A stretch of DNA of 64,000 nucleotides from Pristionchus mayeri. Taxonomy: Eukaryota; Nematoda; Chromadorea; Rhabditida; Neodiplogasteridae. The notes under the pieces are model-generated. The model worked only from the letters and a program-made list of their open reading frames with translations. It did not search any database and was not told the origin of the DNA. Shown here piece by piece: positions 35,342 through 45,468 of the stretch (its first letter is position 1; the number at the start of each line of letters is the position of its first letter). Made by a program: the position numbers and the translations under genes. The DNA is taken from positions 9,420,689 through 9,484,688 of the forward strand of contig BTRK01000002.1 of NCBI GenBank assembly GCA_036245805.1, given 5' to 3'.

Positions 35342-36582
35342 TTGGGGTGTCCGGAAAGTTCGTATAATTTTTTGTTTTTATTTTTTATTCAATGCTTTAC
35401 AATTCTCAGTGACCAATGTATGCCCCTTCTTTCTCACTACCTCCCTCCAGCGATTGGGCAGGGTCTCGATTCCGCTCTTCCAGAATGCGGGTTTCTTCGA
35501 GACCGCCCAGTTCACGAAAGCCCTCACAACTTCATCTCGATTTTTGAACTTATTACCTTTGCAGAAGTCAGAAAGAGAGCGGAAGCAGTGGTAGTCGCAT
35601 GGGGAGAGATCCGGGGAATACGGTGGATGGGGAATCCTCTCGATCTTCAGCTCGTCCATTTTCTTCTGGGTCATCTTCGCTCGATGTGGGCGAGCATTGT
35701 CCATCAGAAGAAGAATTTTTCCCTGGTTCAGGAGTCTGGGAGGGACTCTGATCGCGACATCTTCCAGTTGTTCAGAGAAGAGGTCGGCATTGATGCTGGT
35801 GCCAGGGGCGAGGATCTCCCAGTAGATGGGACCGAGCACTGAGAAGAAGAAGCAGAGGAGTTCCTTCTTTCCGTGCTCTACCTTCTTCGGGACGGGCGTG
35901 GGCTTCTCATCTGCATCCACCCATTGCAGTCTCCTCACAGGGTTATCATACGTGATCCACTTCTCCTCTGTAGCGATGATGGAATTGACCCATCGAAGAT
36001 TGGATCTACGATGGAGTAATTCCCGACAGACTTGAACACGATTTTTCAGCTGTTAGGGGGAGAGGTCATGGGGAATCACTTGTGGGAGTTTCGGCTTCTT
36101 CCCAGATCGATGGAGGAAATCGCACACCGTTGATCTGGGAGTACCAGTATCCTTCTTCAACTCACGAACATTGGCCATGGGCTTGCGCTTCAGCGTGCGG
36201 AGAACGAGAGGCTGATCGAGGGAGGGAGGGCGTCCAGAGCGGGGTTGATCATCGAGACCAAACTTCCCTTTCTTGAAGCGGGAGAACCACTTATAGCAGA
36301 AGGGTATGGAGGGGGCGTCAGCTCCTTCCGACTGGGCCAGGGCAGAGTGGGCCTCCTTCACGGATCGGCAAAGACGGTAGTAATGAAGTAAAACTGCTCG
36401 GAGGTAGAGATGGGAGTCCATCACAAGAATCAATGTAGCAACTAGGAGACTGATTAAATCCTCTCACTACTCAACGTCAGAATGATGCAATACATTGTTG
36501 ACAAATAGATTGCGCAATCACTGCATTTGATCGCGAACTGACTTTTTTCCGAAGCATTATACGAACTTTCCGGACACCCCAA
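35342..36582. mobile_element. mariner transposon
   Basis: 1,241 bp with inverted ends TTGGGGTGTCCGGAAAGTTC and TA target duplications at 35,340-35,341 and 36,583-36,584. It carries one minus-strand transposase frame. Inserted in an intron of GT14 copy F. Confidence 0.95.
35378..36433 (-). pseudogene. mariner transposase with one internal stop
   Basis: A single minus-strand frame of 351 codons plus stop, broken only by TAA near 36,053. The N-terminal half has two helix-turn-helix regions (FCYKWFSRFKKGKF, RSGRPPSLD, GTPRSTVCDFLHRSG). The C-terminal half is the DDE-type nuclease with LLMDNARPH and the mariner signature YSPDLSPCDYHCFRSL, giving the DD34D spacing. The usual first catalytic aspartate in the GDEKW motif is read here as TEEKW, a change to glutamate. 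Such enzymes cut and paste the element at TA sites. The stop and the substitution suggest that this copy is inactive though young. Confidence 0.9.
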
Positions 36583-37606
36583 TAGTAAGAAATGCAAGTC
36601 ATCGTAGAGTTACGAACTCTAGTATGCCGTGCAATACCTCGCAGAGAACAAATCATACTTTATTGGGGAAATTATTGATTTATTGTCGACTTATTGATTT
36701 TACAGTTCAAAAATAATACAATTCATTGTAGAGCTACGGCGTTGATGAACAGCTGTTTGCGTCTCTCCAAATTACGCCGGAAATTCTACTGCCCGGTGGA
36801 TTCCATCACAAATGCTTGCCATCACATCACATTTCGAAGTGAGTATTCGCGTGTTTATTTATATGTAATATTTTAACTTAAAATTATATTCAATTGCATG
36901 AACTCAACGTGTCTTCATTCCATTATAAAAAAGCTTCAAATTTCGTACCAGAGTTCGATATAATGTCATTCATCTCCACTCAATTTCAGAAGAACGCTTT
37001 GGACAGGTTATCCCCACGGTCTCGTCGAGAAAATATCCCATTTATTATAATATATTTCATTTTATTTTATTTGGATATTTTATATATACAATTATATATA
37101 CAATTATTTCGTGCATTTCCGAATTGATGTTCAACCGGACGAGAGATGGGCCGAACATCTACAGGACTTATTACGAGAATATTAAAGCAGTAAGCCATCA
37201 TGCCTAGGGCAAGAATGTGAACAGGCTCAAAATGCGCTTGAAACATTAAAAAATGTTTTTATTATTACCTTTATAATTAAAATTGAAATGCAGGTCCGGT
37301 ATCATCACGAGCGAAACAAACCCGGCTTTAATATTGATCAGTTTCAATGCGACAATTCAGCAAGCACGATCTCAATGATCCGAATTTACGTGATTGTCAT
37401 GTTTGCTTTACAAATATAAGTATTCCCTGAACCAAGCAATAATAAACATTCACGAACTGTAATGTCTCCTTAGGTTCAGAAAGCATAAAAAAAGAAAACC
37501 TCTACACAATAGAATCCAGCTAATGATTTTCATGTCGGAATGTTTTTTGTTGAAAGTCAGATTTTTTGTTGACATCCGTTACAATTGCTCACATTGTCAA
37601 AGAGAG

Positions 37607-37816
37607 GCACGTGTAATAGTCAAACCAAGGTGCATATGTTAATGTGATTGATGCAATTCTCTACCCTTGTCTGATTTCGTCTTTCATTTTTCATTCATTT
37701 CCCACTCGCTCGCTCCTCTCGTGCGGTTCCCTCTCTCCTCCTCCGCGCGCCTCCCCACTCCACTCGTCCACCATATCCCCTACCGTCCCCTTCTCAGCTA
37801 TCCTTCTCCTGCTGCT
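37607..37816 (+). promoter_or_regulatory. Shared upstream block of the first small secreted-protein gene
   Basis: Carries CACGTGTAATAG, TTCATTTCCCACTCGCTCGC, GTGCGGTTCCCTCTC and an ACTCGTCCACC phrase, in the same order as upstream of GT14 copies E and F. Promoter role inferred. Confidence 0.5.
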
Positions 37817-37817
37817 C

Positions 37818-40164
37818 ATGGTGAGCGATCAGTTGTCGGTTCATCAGTTGGTGTGACTACCGTATCCGCAGATAACGGCGCAGCTTCTGGGAATCGTCGC
37901 CCTCTTCACGAATTGCGCAAAGAAGAAGCAGGTCAAGGATGCCGAGACGAAGACCAAGGAGACCGCATCTTCCACCAAATCCAACGCCGGGAGTGTAGGA
38001 AGCGGTGAGTGAATTTGAACATTGATCTTTGAGCTTTTGATATTTGGTCTTTGACCTTTGAAATCGACCGGGGCGGGGGGTGTGAACATTGCTGCTAATT
38101 AGGAATATATGCCTTTGATCTTTGATCTTTAAGTCGATCTCTAACGAAATCCGGCGAGGGTCCAGACAAGAAGACGAAGACGGAGAGCAAGAATGAAACG
38201 ATGGAAGGAAATGACACGACCACGCAGAAAGAAGAAAAGGCGCTGACATTAAAGAGTGAGGATACTTTTTTTTAGATTTCAAATTTTCAAATAAAAAAAC
38301 ACCCCTTTAAATGAAATTTTTGCAGGGCAGGAAGAGTTTCCCGTCATCGCGGAGTTCAAGCCGGTACTGATCAAAGATCAAATATTTAAATCTGAGATTG
38401 GGCAGTATCAAAGATCGCAGATCAGAAATAATCTTATCGATATCATAATACGAACATAGACCAAATATCAGACATTAAAGATCAAAGATCACTTTCCAGG
38501 TGCCTGATCTCCCGATTGCCGAGGAGACCAAGCGCAAGCACCTGCTCGAGCGCGTGCAGCGAACAGCAGTCGGGGAGCTGGTGGTAAGGGAAGGGTTACG
38601 GTATTAGATACGGTAGCCGGTTATGATGCCCGGATACGGTAGTTTGACTTCCGTCGGAGAGCTGGTGGTGAGAAGTCGGTAGGAAAATACGGTAGCCGAA
38701 AATATATGCATGCGACATTTCAAATTAGCACCGGGGAACAGGTGGTGAGGGGTTGGTTACGGTAGTGAGGGTAGTCGGTCACGTCAACATCTTATGGTAG
38801 TACGACAGCGGGCGGAGAACTGGTGATGAAGGAGGGGTTACGGTGTGGTCTCGACAATATCAATTTTCAAAATATTGTTAACGGAGGCAGCGTGATTTAC
38901 TGGATTGATTGATCTTACGTTGATGATTCTTTGCAAAACCATCTTGCTCAGAGAGACGTGGACGACACGCTGGACAACGTGGAATCGATTCGAGTGGAGA
39001 AGTCGGAGGACAGGGTACCTGCGGCGAATCTCAAGGTCAATAGAAAAACAATTAATGTTCAAAGATTATTTCCGATTATTTCGAAAATATTCATATTTAA
39101 ATGCAAGCAAATGCTTGTCGTGATATGATTGTAATTGCTGGTCTTGAAAATTGTTTTTTTTAAAATTAAATATGCAAATAATCTGTGAATTTTTATTGCA
39201 GGATATCAACTGGGACGTTGGTCATCCGGATCGCGAGAAGAATCTGCTGAAATTCGAGCAGAGGAAGAGATACGATGAGTGGAATACGAAACCGAGCTAG
39301 TGAGTTTCATAAATCGAATAAATTCAAATTCGCAATTGTTCAATTAGTTAGTACTTGATTTTCAATTCAAATAATGAGTTTACCAATATGATTCAACCCT
39401 TCGATAGCAGTGCTATCCACGAGCCAAATCTAGAACTGGATGGTCCTATACCACCATAATAGCATCAATTATACTTCGAATCTTACCCTTTTCAGCCTCC
39501 ACCGTCGCCACATGCGCCATCTCTCCGTCGTGGTGACCATGCAGGTTGGGAACCTCCTTTTTGTTGTTGACATTGCTATTTGATCTTTCTTGTTAGACGA
39601 CAGCTCGTCGTGTGTGATAACATCAGTCATTAATTCATGTCAACCTTGATCGCTTGCAGAACTACCAGGTGCAACTAGCCGATAGTGGAGAGAAGCCCTC
39701 GCGCGAAGCCAAGCTCAATGTAATTTCAATATATTTTAAATGATAAAAATTAATTAATTAATATCAAAAATTCATTCTACGAATGGTGTCTGGAGTGGCT
39801 ACGCGAGACGTACTCCGACTTCTCCTCTAGCAAGCATCCCGAGTGTCCCTACAAGCACAAGGCTGAGGAGAAGAATCGGTGAGGAAAATGGGCACTAATA
39901 TCTTTAAAACCGAAGAACTCAAGTATTACAAGCTATGAAGTGATATACCCGTAAACTAGGGATACAAAGGAGACTGAAGTAGGGATTACGGGCTGACATT
40001 CAACAGTATAACGGCTCGAATATGTGTCATTTTTCAGATGCGGGGACGACCGTCATGATGACCTCCCTCCCTGTGTGGACTTCCCATGCCGTGGGCTGGA
40101 TCCGAATGATGACGTCAGCAGATTTATTTTATTATTTTCGAGAGCGGATGTTCAAGAAACATAA
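37818..40164 (+). CDS. Predicted secreted charged protein, long member of tandem family
   Basis: Eleven exons: 37,818-37,820 (ATG alone), 37,872-38,004, 38,166-38,255, 38,326-38,363, 38,500-38,583, 38,952-39,035, 39,202-39,299, 39,496-39,544, 39,660-39,719, 39,781-39,878 and 40,038-40,164, total 287 residues. The N-terminus ITAQLLGIVALFTNC is a short signal-like segment aligned with MVHLLGIVVVLxGC of the three genes downstream. A Lys/Glu/Thr-rich region follows, then INWDVGHPDREKNLLKFEQR, a WCLEWLRETY segment and a Cys-containing end (DDLPPCVDFPCRGLDP). The family is not recognised. Oddities: the position equal to the start ATG of its paralogs is ATC, leaving an ATG directly at the exon edge, and the acceptor before 39,781 reads AC although phases fit. 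Confidence 0.6.
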
Positions 40165-41340
40165 GAAAATTGCAGGTGATCAAGTTGGAGAAGTAATCTA
40201 CTCGACTCTCGAAGATAAACAGAGTCCCTTTCAAGATGAAACAATAAAGTGCATGCATTGAATCGATTTCAAATTAATTCCAGCATCATGGAAATGTGTG
40301 TATAGCCATTATACGTATTTAATTTCCTCTACCCACCACTGCAGGCTAACATATGTTTACGTGTACCACGGGGAAGTTAGGCGGTAATTAATTAGGTTTA
40401 TAGTACAGGGTGCCTGATAAATATTGCGCCACTTTTCTTGTTTCTCAATCTCCATTCTCTGCAGGCACCATTGGATCAAATTTGGTAACTATGTTGGTAA
40501 GGGACAAAAGTTATTAGCCTATAAATATTATCTGGATTGTTCAAGTATTTCAAGAGTTATCACTTCTGAAATATTTTGTTTTGGAGTTGGGACTTTTCTG
40601 GGCACATAAACGTATCTGATAGTTTATGCCGCGTTACAGCAAGGAATTAGATACAGGACTCATCCATTTATTCCTAATAAGAACAACCATTTTTTCACGT
40701 ATAAATATGTGATCAATTATATTATGAGCCTCGGAACTTTCTCAGAAATGCTTTAAAATTATTTCATTATGAACGGCGCTCTATAAAAAATAATAATATT
40801 TCGAAGCCGCATTCTTCAAACACATTAGCAATAAAGCAATTATCAGAAATCGTTCGTACAAACTGAGGGATGATACGGACAAAACAATGCAGAGATCGAC
40901 TTAAAGGAGGAGTCTCTGCAACCGTGCACGGTTAGAGAAACGAAAGGGACACTCTCTCGCGCTCATGCGCTCCCTCATTCCCCTGAGCTATTTCCGCTGA
41001 AGTCCATGGCTGGCAGCCAAGTTGCGATGATTCTCTTCAGATCAGATATAAAAACGTGAAAATTTCAGAATCTTATCGTTGGGGGAAAGCAGGGCAATGG
41101 TAATGAAATAATCTAATTTTTAGAATTTTCTTTGCTCCTCCTTTAACATCAGCATTGTGAGGCATGCCCGAAATGGAAAACAGCCTTCTCATTAACATAT
41201 AAAATCCAAAATTATATGCAAAACGTGCAAACAACCACGTTATTTTTTTTAAATTTCCCATTCGAAATCGATTTTCCACTTATTCTCACCCCGTTCGATC
41301 TTCTCAGGCGGTTTCTCCTCTCCCCTCTCAGTTCCGAGGA
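40165..41340. other. Intergenic region
   Basis: No gene supported. Near 40,410-40,450 a CAGGGTGCCTGATAAATATT phrase resembles a Tc1-type terminus, but I found no matching end. At 40,915-40,990 there is a copy-like stretch of the ACTCTCTC hairpin repeat seen elsewhere. The final 60 bases before 41,347 are the shared promoter-like block. Confidence 0.4.
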
Positions 41341-41346
41341 ATCGCA

Positions 41347-42125
41347 ATGCTACTCCTATTCATTATGGTAAGTGAAATAAGTCATTTGTCGATTCACCTA
41401 CTATCGTATCCAATCCACCTTTCGATAAAAATCAGTTGCTGATTTCCCAATGGTGCAATTACCGTACCCTTCAGATGGTGCACCTTCTGGGAATCGTCGT
41501 CGTTCTCATTGGATGCAAGTCGAAGCAGCAGAAAGAAGAGGAGAAGAGGAAGAACGCAGAGGAAAGGAAGAGAAAGGCGGAGGAGGATGCGGAGAATAAG
41601 AAGAAGAGAGGGAGAAGAAGGAGGAGGAGAGGGCAGCCAGGGAGCGAAAGGCCCAAAGTTGCGACTACCATGGAAAGAAGTTCTGGCAAAAAGATTACCA
41701 AGGTAAATTGTCTGCTTGAGTGGCTCTAAGTCGGATTAAAACCTTCCGTATAAGTCCTTCCCCAGTACGTTCACAATAGGCTCCATAAGTGTCAAAAATG
41801 TCCTGCGGTTGTCAACAGTCGGTGATCATCCGACCTAGTGCCCTTTATAACTTGAACATTTCTGGATCCCTTTTGCCCCTTCTGTCATATATGTGTTACT
41901 ATCTAATTGTTATCTATGATACTCATAATGTTTCTTTTCGAACTGACACATCAAAGCCCATTTCTTCTCATTTTACCATTTCCTTTGTCACGTGGAACTT
42001 TTGTATGCACCATTAGGCCATACTTGAGACATTCTCGTGACCACAACAAGAAATATATGCTTAATGATTGGTTAATTATTGCAGTATGCGAAGTTTGCAC
42101 AACGCTGCCTACGATGCCCTGGTGA
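41347..42125 (+). pseudogene. Small secreted Lys/Glu-rich protein gene with frameshift
   Basis: Exon 1 at 41,347-41,367 encodes just MLLLFIM. Exon 2 at 41,475-41,702 starts MVHLLGIVVVLIGC, then a charged helix-like region (KEEEKRKNAEERKRKAEED). Exon 3 at 42,085-42,125 would encode CEVCTTLPTMPW and stop. The paralog-like ending SCDYHGKKFWQKDYQ lies in exon 2 but in the next frame, and only that frame joins exon 3 in phase. So a one- or two-base change in the purine-rich part near 41,600 breaks the gene, or the base call there is wrong. Without it, the product would match its neighbours. Confidence 0.7.
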
Positions 42126-42627
42126 TGGCTGCATCGTGATCTTTGATCTTTTATCATTGATCTTTTCATCTTTTCTCGTGTGGGAGGAGGCGATTTCCCT
42201 GCTTCTCAACTCAGACATCGAGTGCAAATCTGTCGATTTTCTGATTCCCATATCCACGAATAAAGTAGCATAAACATTTCGCTAAACTGAATTGCATATT
42301 CTATTTAATTGGAGACTCAAAAAGATTGCAACAGTCAAAGTTTAGTACCGATTTTCACTGTTTACATGAGCAGTCTTTTTGTAATTAATTGACCTTACTT
42401 GTAGGTTAATTGTGTGGCATGCACCTTAAAGTTGCCCCAAAATTTAGCAGAGTTTCTGTAATAACACACAGCCTATCAATTTCAATTGCACTTACACTAT
42501 TCTGTGCAAAATATGCCAATAACAAGTTGTTATTCTGATTCGAGACCTAATCGATTTCCGCTCATTCTCATCCCGTTCGCTCTTCTCAGGCGGTTTCTCC
42601 CCTCCCTCTCCGTTACAAGGAATCTCA

Positions 42628-43507
42628 ATGCTGCTCCTATTCATTATGGTAAGTGAAATAAGTCATTTAGTGATTCACTCGTAGCGCGACTATCTAATCA
42701 AACTAATCAATCTTAGGATAACAATCAGTTATTGATTCCCCATTGGTGCAACTACCGTACTCATCAGATGGTGCACCTTCTGGGACTCGTCGTCGTTCTC
42801 GTTGGCTGCAAGACAAAGCAGCAGAAGGAAGAGGATAGGAGGAAGAAGGCAGAGGAAAGGAAGAGAAAGGCGGAGGAGGATGAAGAGAGAAGGAAGAGAG
42901 AAGCTTGGGAGAAGAAGAAGGAGGAGAGGGAAGACAGAGAGCGCGAGGCCCACAGCTGCGACGTCCATGGAAAAGCACAATGGAACAAGGAGTACAACGG
43001 TAAATTTGCTAAACAAGGTCGGATTAGGACTATGACATGCAGATTTTGATGTATCAACGACATCCTGACGTAATAATTCTCAACCGCTCTAATTCAACTT
43101 TAGCACTGCGTACATTTCATCATGTCGTCACCGCACCCATCTTATGCCCTGTTAGTACTCACGGAATTGGCGTTTATTTGAATTCCCGAAATTTCGCATC
43201 TCCGTTATCCGTGGTGCTAGGGACTTGAAAATCGGAAGACAAGGTTATTTGGCCTTCAGAACCTTACATTCCAATTTTCAAGTCTCTAGCACCACGGAGA
43301 ACGGAGATATTTGCGGTAATTCAAATAAAAGTTAATTCCGTTTATACTGACTGAGAACTAAGGCCACATAACGTAGAGAATTGCCATGTACCGTTAGGTC
43401 ACATTCGAGAGTATTGTTAATGCCCACTGCAAGACATTAAGTAAAATATGCGTAATTATTGATTAATTATTCCAGTGTGTGAGGGATGCCATACGCTGCC
43501 CTTCTAG
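42628..43507 (+). CDS. Small secreted Lys/Glu-rich protein
   Basis: Three exons: 42,628-42,648 (MLLLFIM), 42,768-42,999 and 43,476-43,507, giving 94 residues with intact frame. The signal-like start MVHLLGLVVVLVGC is followed by a long Lys/Glu/Arg helix (RRKKAEERKRKAEEDEERRK), then CDVHGKAQWNKEYN and VCEGCHTLPF. The CxVH...CxxC spacing is shared by the family. Lipidation at the Cys or secretion into pseudocoelom or outside are both conceivable. I recognise no known domain. The neighbouring genes at 41,347 and 43,900 are tandem paralogs, and the exon-1 donor region GTAAGTGAAATAAGTCATTT is also conserved. Confidence 0.75.
43166..43333. repeat. Hairpin in intron of small secreted gene
   Basis: ATTTGAATTCCCGAAATTTC...CCGTGGTGCTAGGGACTTGAA returns inverted at 43,275-43,333. 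No coding function. Confidence 0.85.
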
Positions 43508-43899
43508 AGAGATGTTGATGGCTTCCTCGTGCTGGCCGAGGCGATTTCCCTGCTTATCAACTGAGACATCGATACCACAAAGCGTTCGATTGTCTGATTC
43601 CCATAGCTACAAATAAAGCAATTTCCAAATGTTGCTCCACTAATTACGACGTTATAATTATTGAGATACTCAAACTGACTCTAATAATAACAAGGAAAAT
43701 TTAATGTTAATTTTCATTTTGTATGCACAAAAACGCTCAACGTATGGATTTCAATATTACTTGCACTATTATATGCTAATTTTGCTCAATAACAAGTCGT
43801 TATTCTGATTCGAGACCTAATCGATTTTCCGCTCATTCTCATCCCGTTCGCTCTTCTCAGGCGGTTTCTCCCCTCCCGTCTCCGTTACGAGGAATCACG

Positions 43900-44993
43900 A
43901 TGCTGCTCCTATTCATTATGGTAAGTGAAATAAGTCATTTGTCGATTCACTCATAGCGCGTCTACCATACCTAATCAAACTACCGTACCTGTGGATATAA
44001 ATCAGTTATTGATTTAGCATTGGTGTGTCTACCGTACCCTTCAGATGGTGCACCTTCTGGGAATCGTCGTCGTGCTGTTTGGCTGTGACGCGGGCAAGAG
44101 ACCGATCAAGAAGAAAGTTTCGAAAGATGAGCTCGAGAGGAAGGAGCGGGAGGAGAGGGAGAGGTATTCAAATCTGGACCCATTTATTGTTTTTGGCGCC
44201 ATTCCAACTTTTCTTTGGCACAATTCCAACATTGTTTTGGCATAATTTCAATTACAATCCTTGCGTAACCCCCAGCGTGCGACGCTGCTTATGAAGTTTT
44301 TATTCCCTAGTCAATACTAGAACCTTGCACATTACAGTTTCGTCGTGCTTAGCGCATTAACAAAAACACAATTAAATATTTTTGTTTAAATATTCATAAT
44401 AATTATATAATTAGGAACGATAAGCGAGACGGGAGACCGGTGGAGGAATCGGACGGCAACCCGTTTTGCGTGCACACCGACTGGGTCGAGGGACAGCCGG
44501 AGAGACCGAGTGGAGGTGAGAGGAGTGATCTTTGATCGTTGATCTTTGATATCTGACCTTTGATCTTTGGCCTCTAGTATTATCGAGCATTTTCTAGTCG
44601 AGTGATGGTCGATTGATTTGTGATCTCCAATATATCTAGTCTCTAGTCTAGTATGTCGGTGATTGATCTGTGATCTTTGATATACATCATTCTCTATAAT
44701 TCTCTAGTGGCCGAGTTGAGGTCTGTGGAGTGATCTTTGATCGATGACCCATATTGTTCCTAAGTCGGTTTGTGTCTGCTACATGCGGAGCCATCATGGT
44801 GTAGACACCACCCTTTCGATAGCTGGGGTATTTTATTAAATATGTAAGTAATTCAATGACCACAAACATAGTAGACATCGAAGATCAAATATTGGAGATG
44901 AGGTTGAAAAAATCAGTAATTTTCCCAGAATGCAAGTTCTGCGCGCCCGGCAAGAAGGAGGAGATGGAGGATGAGGAAGAAGAGCAAAATTAA
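43900..44993 (+). CDS. Small secreted charged protein, third tandem paralog
   Basis: Four exons: 43,900-43,920 (MLLLFIM), 44,045-44,163, 44,415-44,515 and 44,929-44,993, total 101 residues and all phases fit. The start MVHLLGIVVVLFGC is like its neighbours, then KKKVSKDELERKEREERER, PFCVHTDWVEGQPERPSG and ECKFCAPGKKEEMEDEEEEQ at the end. The FCVH and CxxC positions line up with SCDVH and VCEGC of the gene at 42,628, but an extra intron splits them. No recognised family. The intron before the last exon contains TTTGATC-type repeats. Confidence 0.75.
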
Positions 44994-44999
44994 CTGAAG

Positions 45000-45239
45000 C
45001 TCTAAGCCAATCGAAGTGGCCTAACCTCTCAAATGTGAATAAATTCTGATTAGTAAATTCCCAGGCCGTAAAACAGAAAAATGCAAGTAGGCGAGAAGGG
45101 AAACAATTAAGCAAGAGGAAAATTAAGTGAAATTTGTGCCACTCGAAGCGGCCTAGCGACATCTCAAATATTAATGAATTCTGATAAATATATTGACGTA
45201 AGAGCAGTGTTGCGATGATGTAGCTGTAGCGACAACAGT
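45000..45239. other. Imperfect tandem duplication downstream of secreted-gene cluster
   Basis: About 45,010-45,060 (CGAAGTGGCCTAAC...AATAAATTCTGAT) returns as about 45,140-45,190 (CGAAGCGGCCTAGC...ATGAATTCTGAT). Non-coding; one copy provides the likely 3' end of the gene before it. Confidence 0.45.
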
Positions 45240-45323
45240 TTCTACTATGACTTTTATTGGGAATACAATCTACTATGACTTTTATTGGGAATACAATCTA
45301 CTATGACTTTTATTGGGAATACA
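45240..45323. repeat. 28-bp tandem repeat, three units
   Basis: TCTACTATGACTTTTATTGG followed by GAATACAA, three identical units. It lies between convergent genes. Confidence 0.92.
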
Positions 45324-45468
45324 ATTGTAGATTTCTGTGTTGTCTTTTGCTTCGTGAGCGAATGGAGCGACCTGCAAAATTTAAAGTCAGTAGTCGATAG
45401 TCAGACTTTGTTACAGTACTCCGCATACAATACAAATATCCTTATTACAGTAAGAACTACCGTACCTC

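Larger units (their letters stand above)
32458..37419 (+). pseudogene. GT14 Core-2/I-branching gene, copy F, degenerate
   Basis: Exons: 32,458-32,497, 32,543-32,643 (IDYDEE), 32,719-32,801, 32,940-33,016 (membrane helix FIVPCVILLLLAVSTFPII), 33,138-33,278, 33,574-33,642, 33,813-33,881, 33,921-33,998 (NENVYCFSIDKK), 35,118-35,198, 36,732-36,838, about 37,105-37,190 and 37,294-37,419 (tail IYVIVMFALQI). The 33,138 exon changes frame at an A-run before DPKYVDCGRLLRDD; one extra base explains it. Exons for AHLDCM, NHDVMIKTH, the Cys-rich block and ICIYG are missing, and the SELMFNRT exon lacks its start next to an AT-rich run. A mariner element and a tRNA-like MITE sit in its introns. It keeps a normal-looking promoter and start, so a truncated product is possible. 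Confidence 0.8.

Noticed and set aside
40410..40610. Tc1-like element starting CAGGGTGCC
   Set aside because: Only one possible end was seen; no inverted partner or TA-flanked boundary could be located.
41471..41701. Leu/Phe-rich minus-strand frames opposite the secreted genes
   Set aside because: Complement of purine-rich Lys/Glu codons; the plus strand has the conserved splice sites and paralogs.
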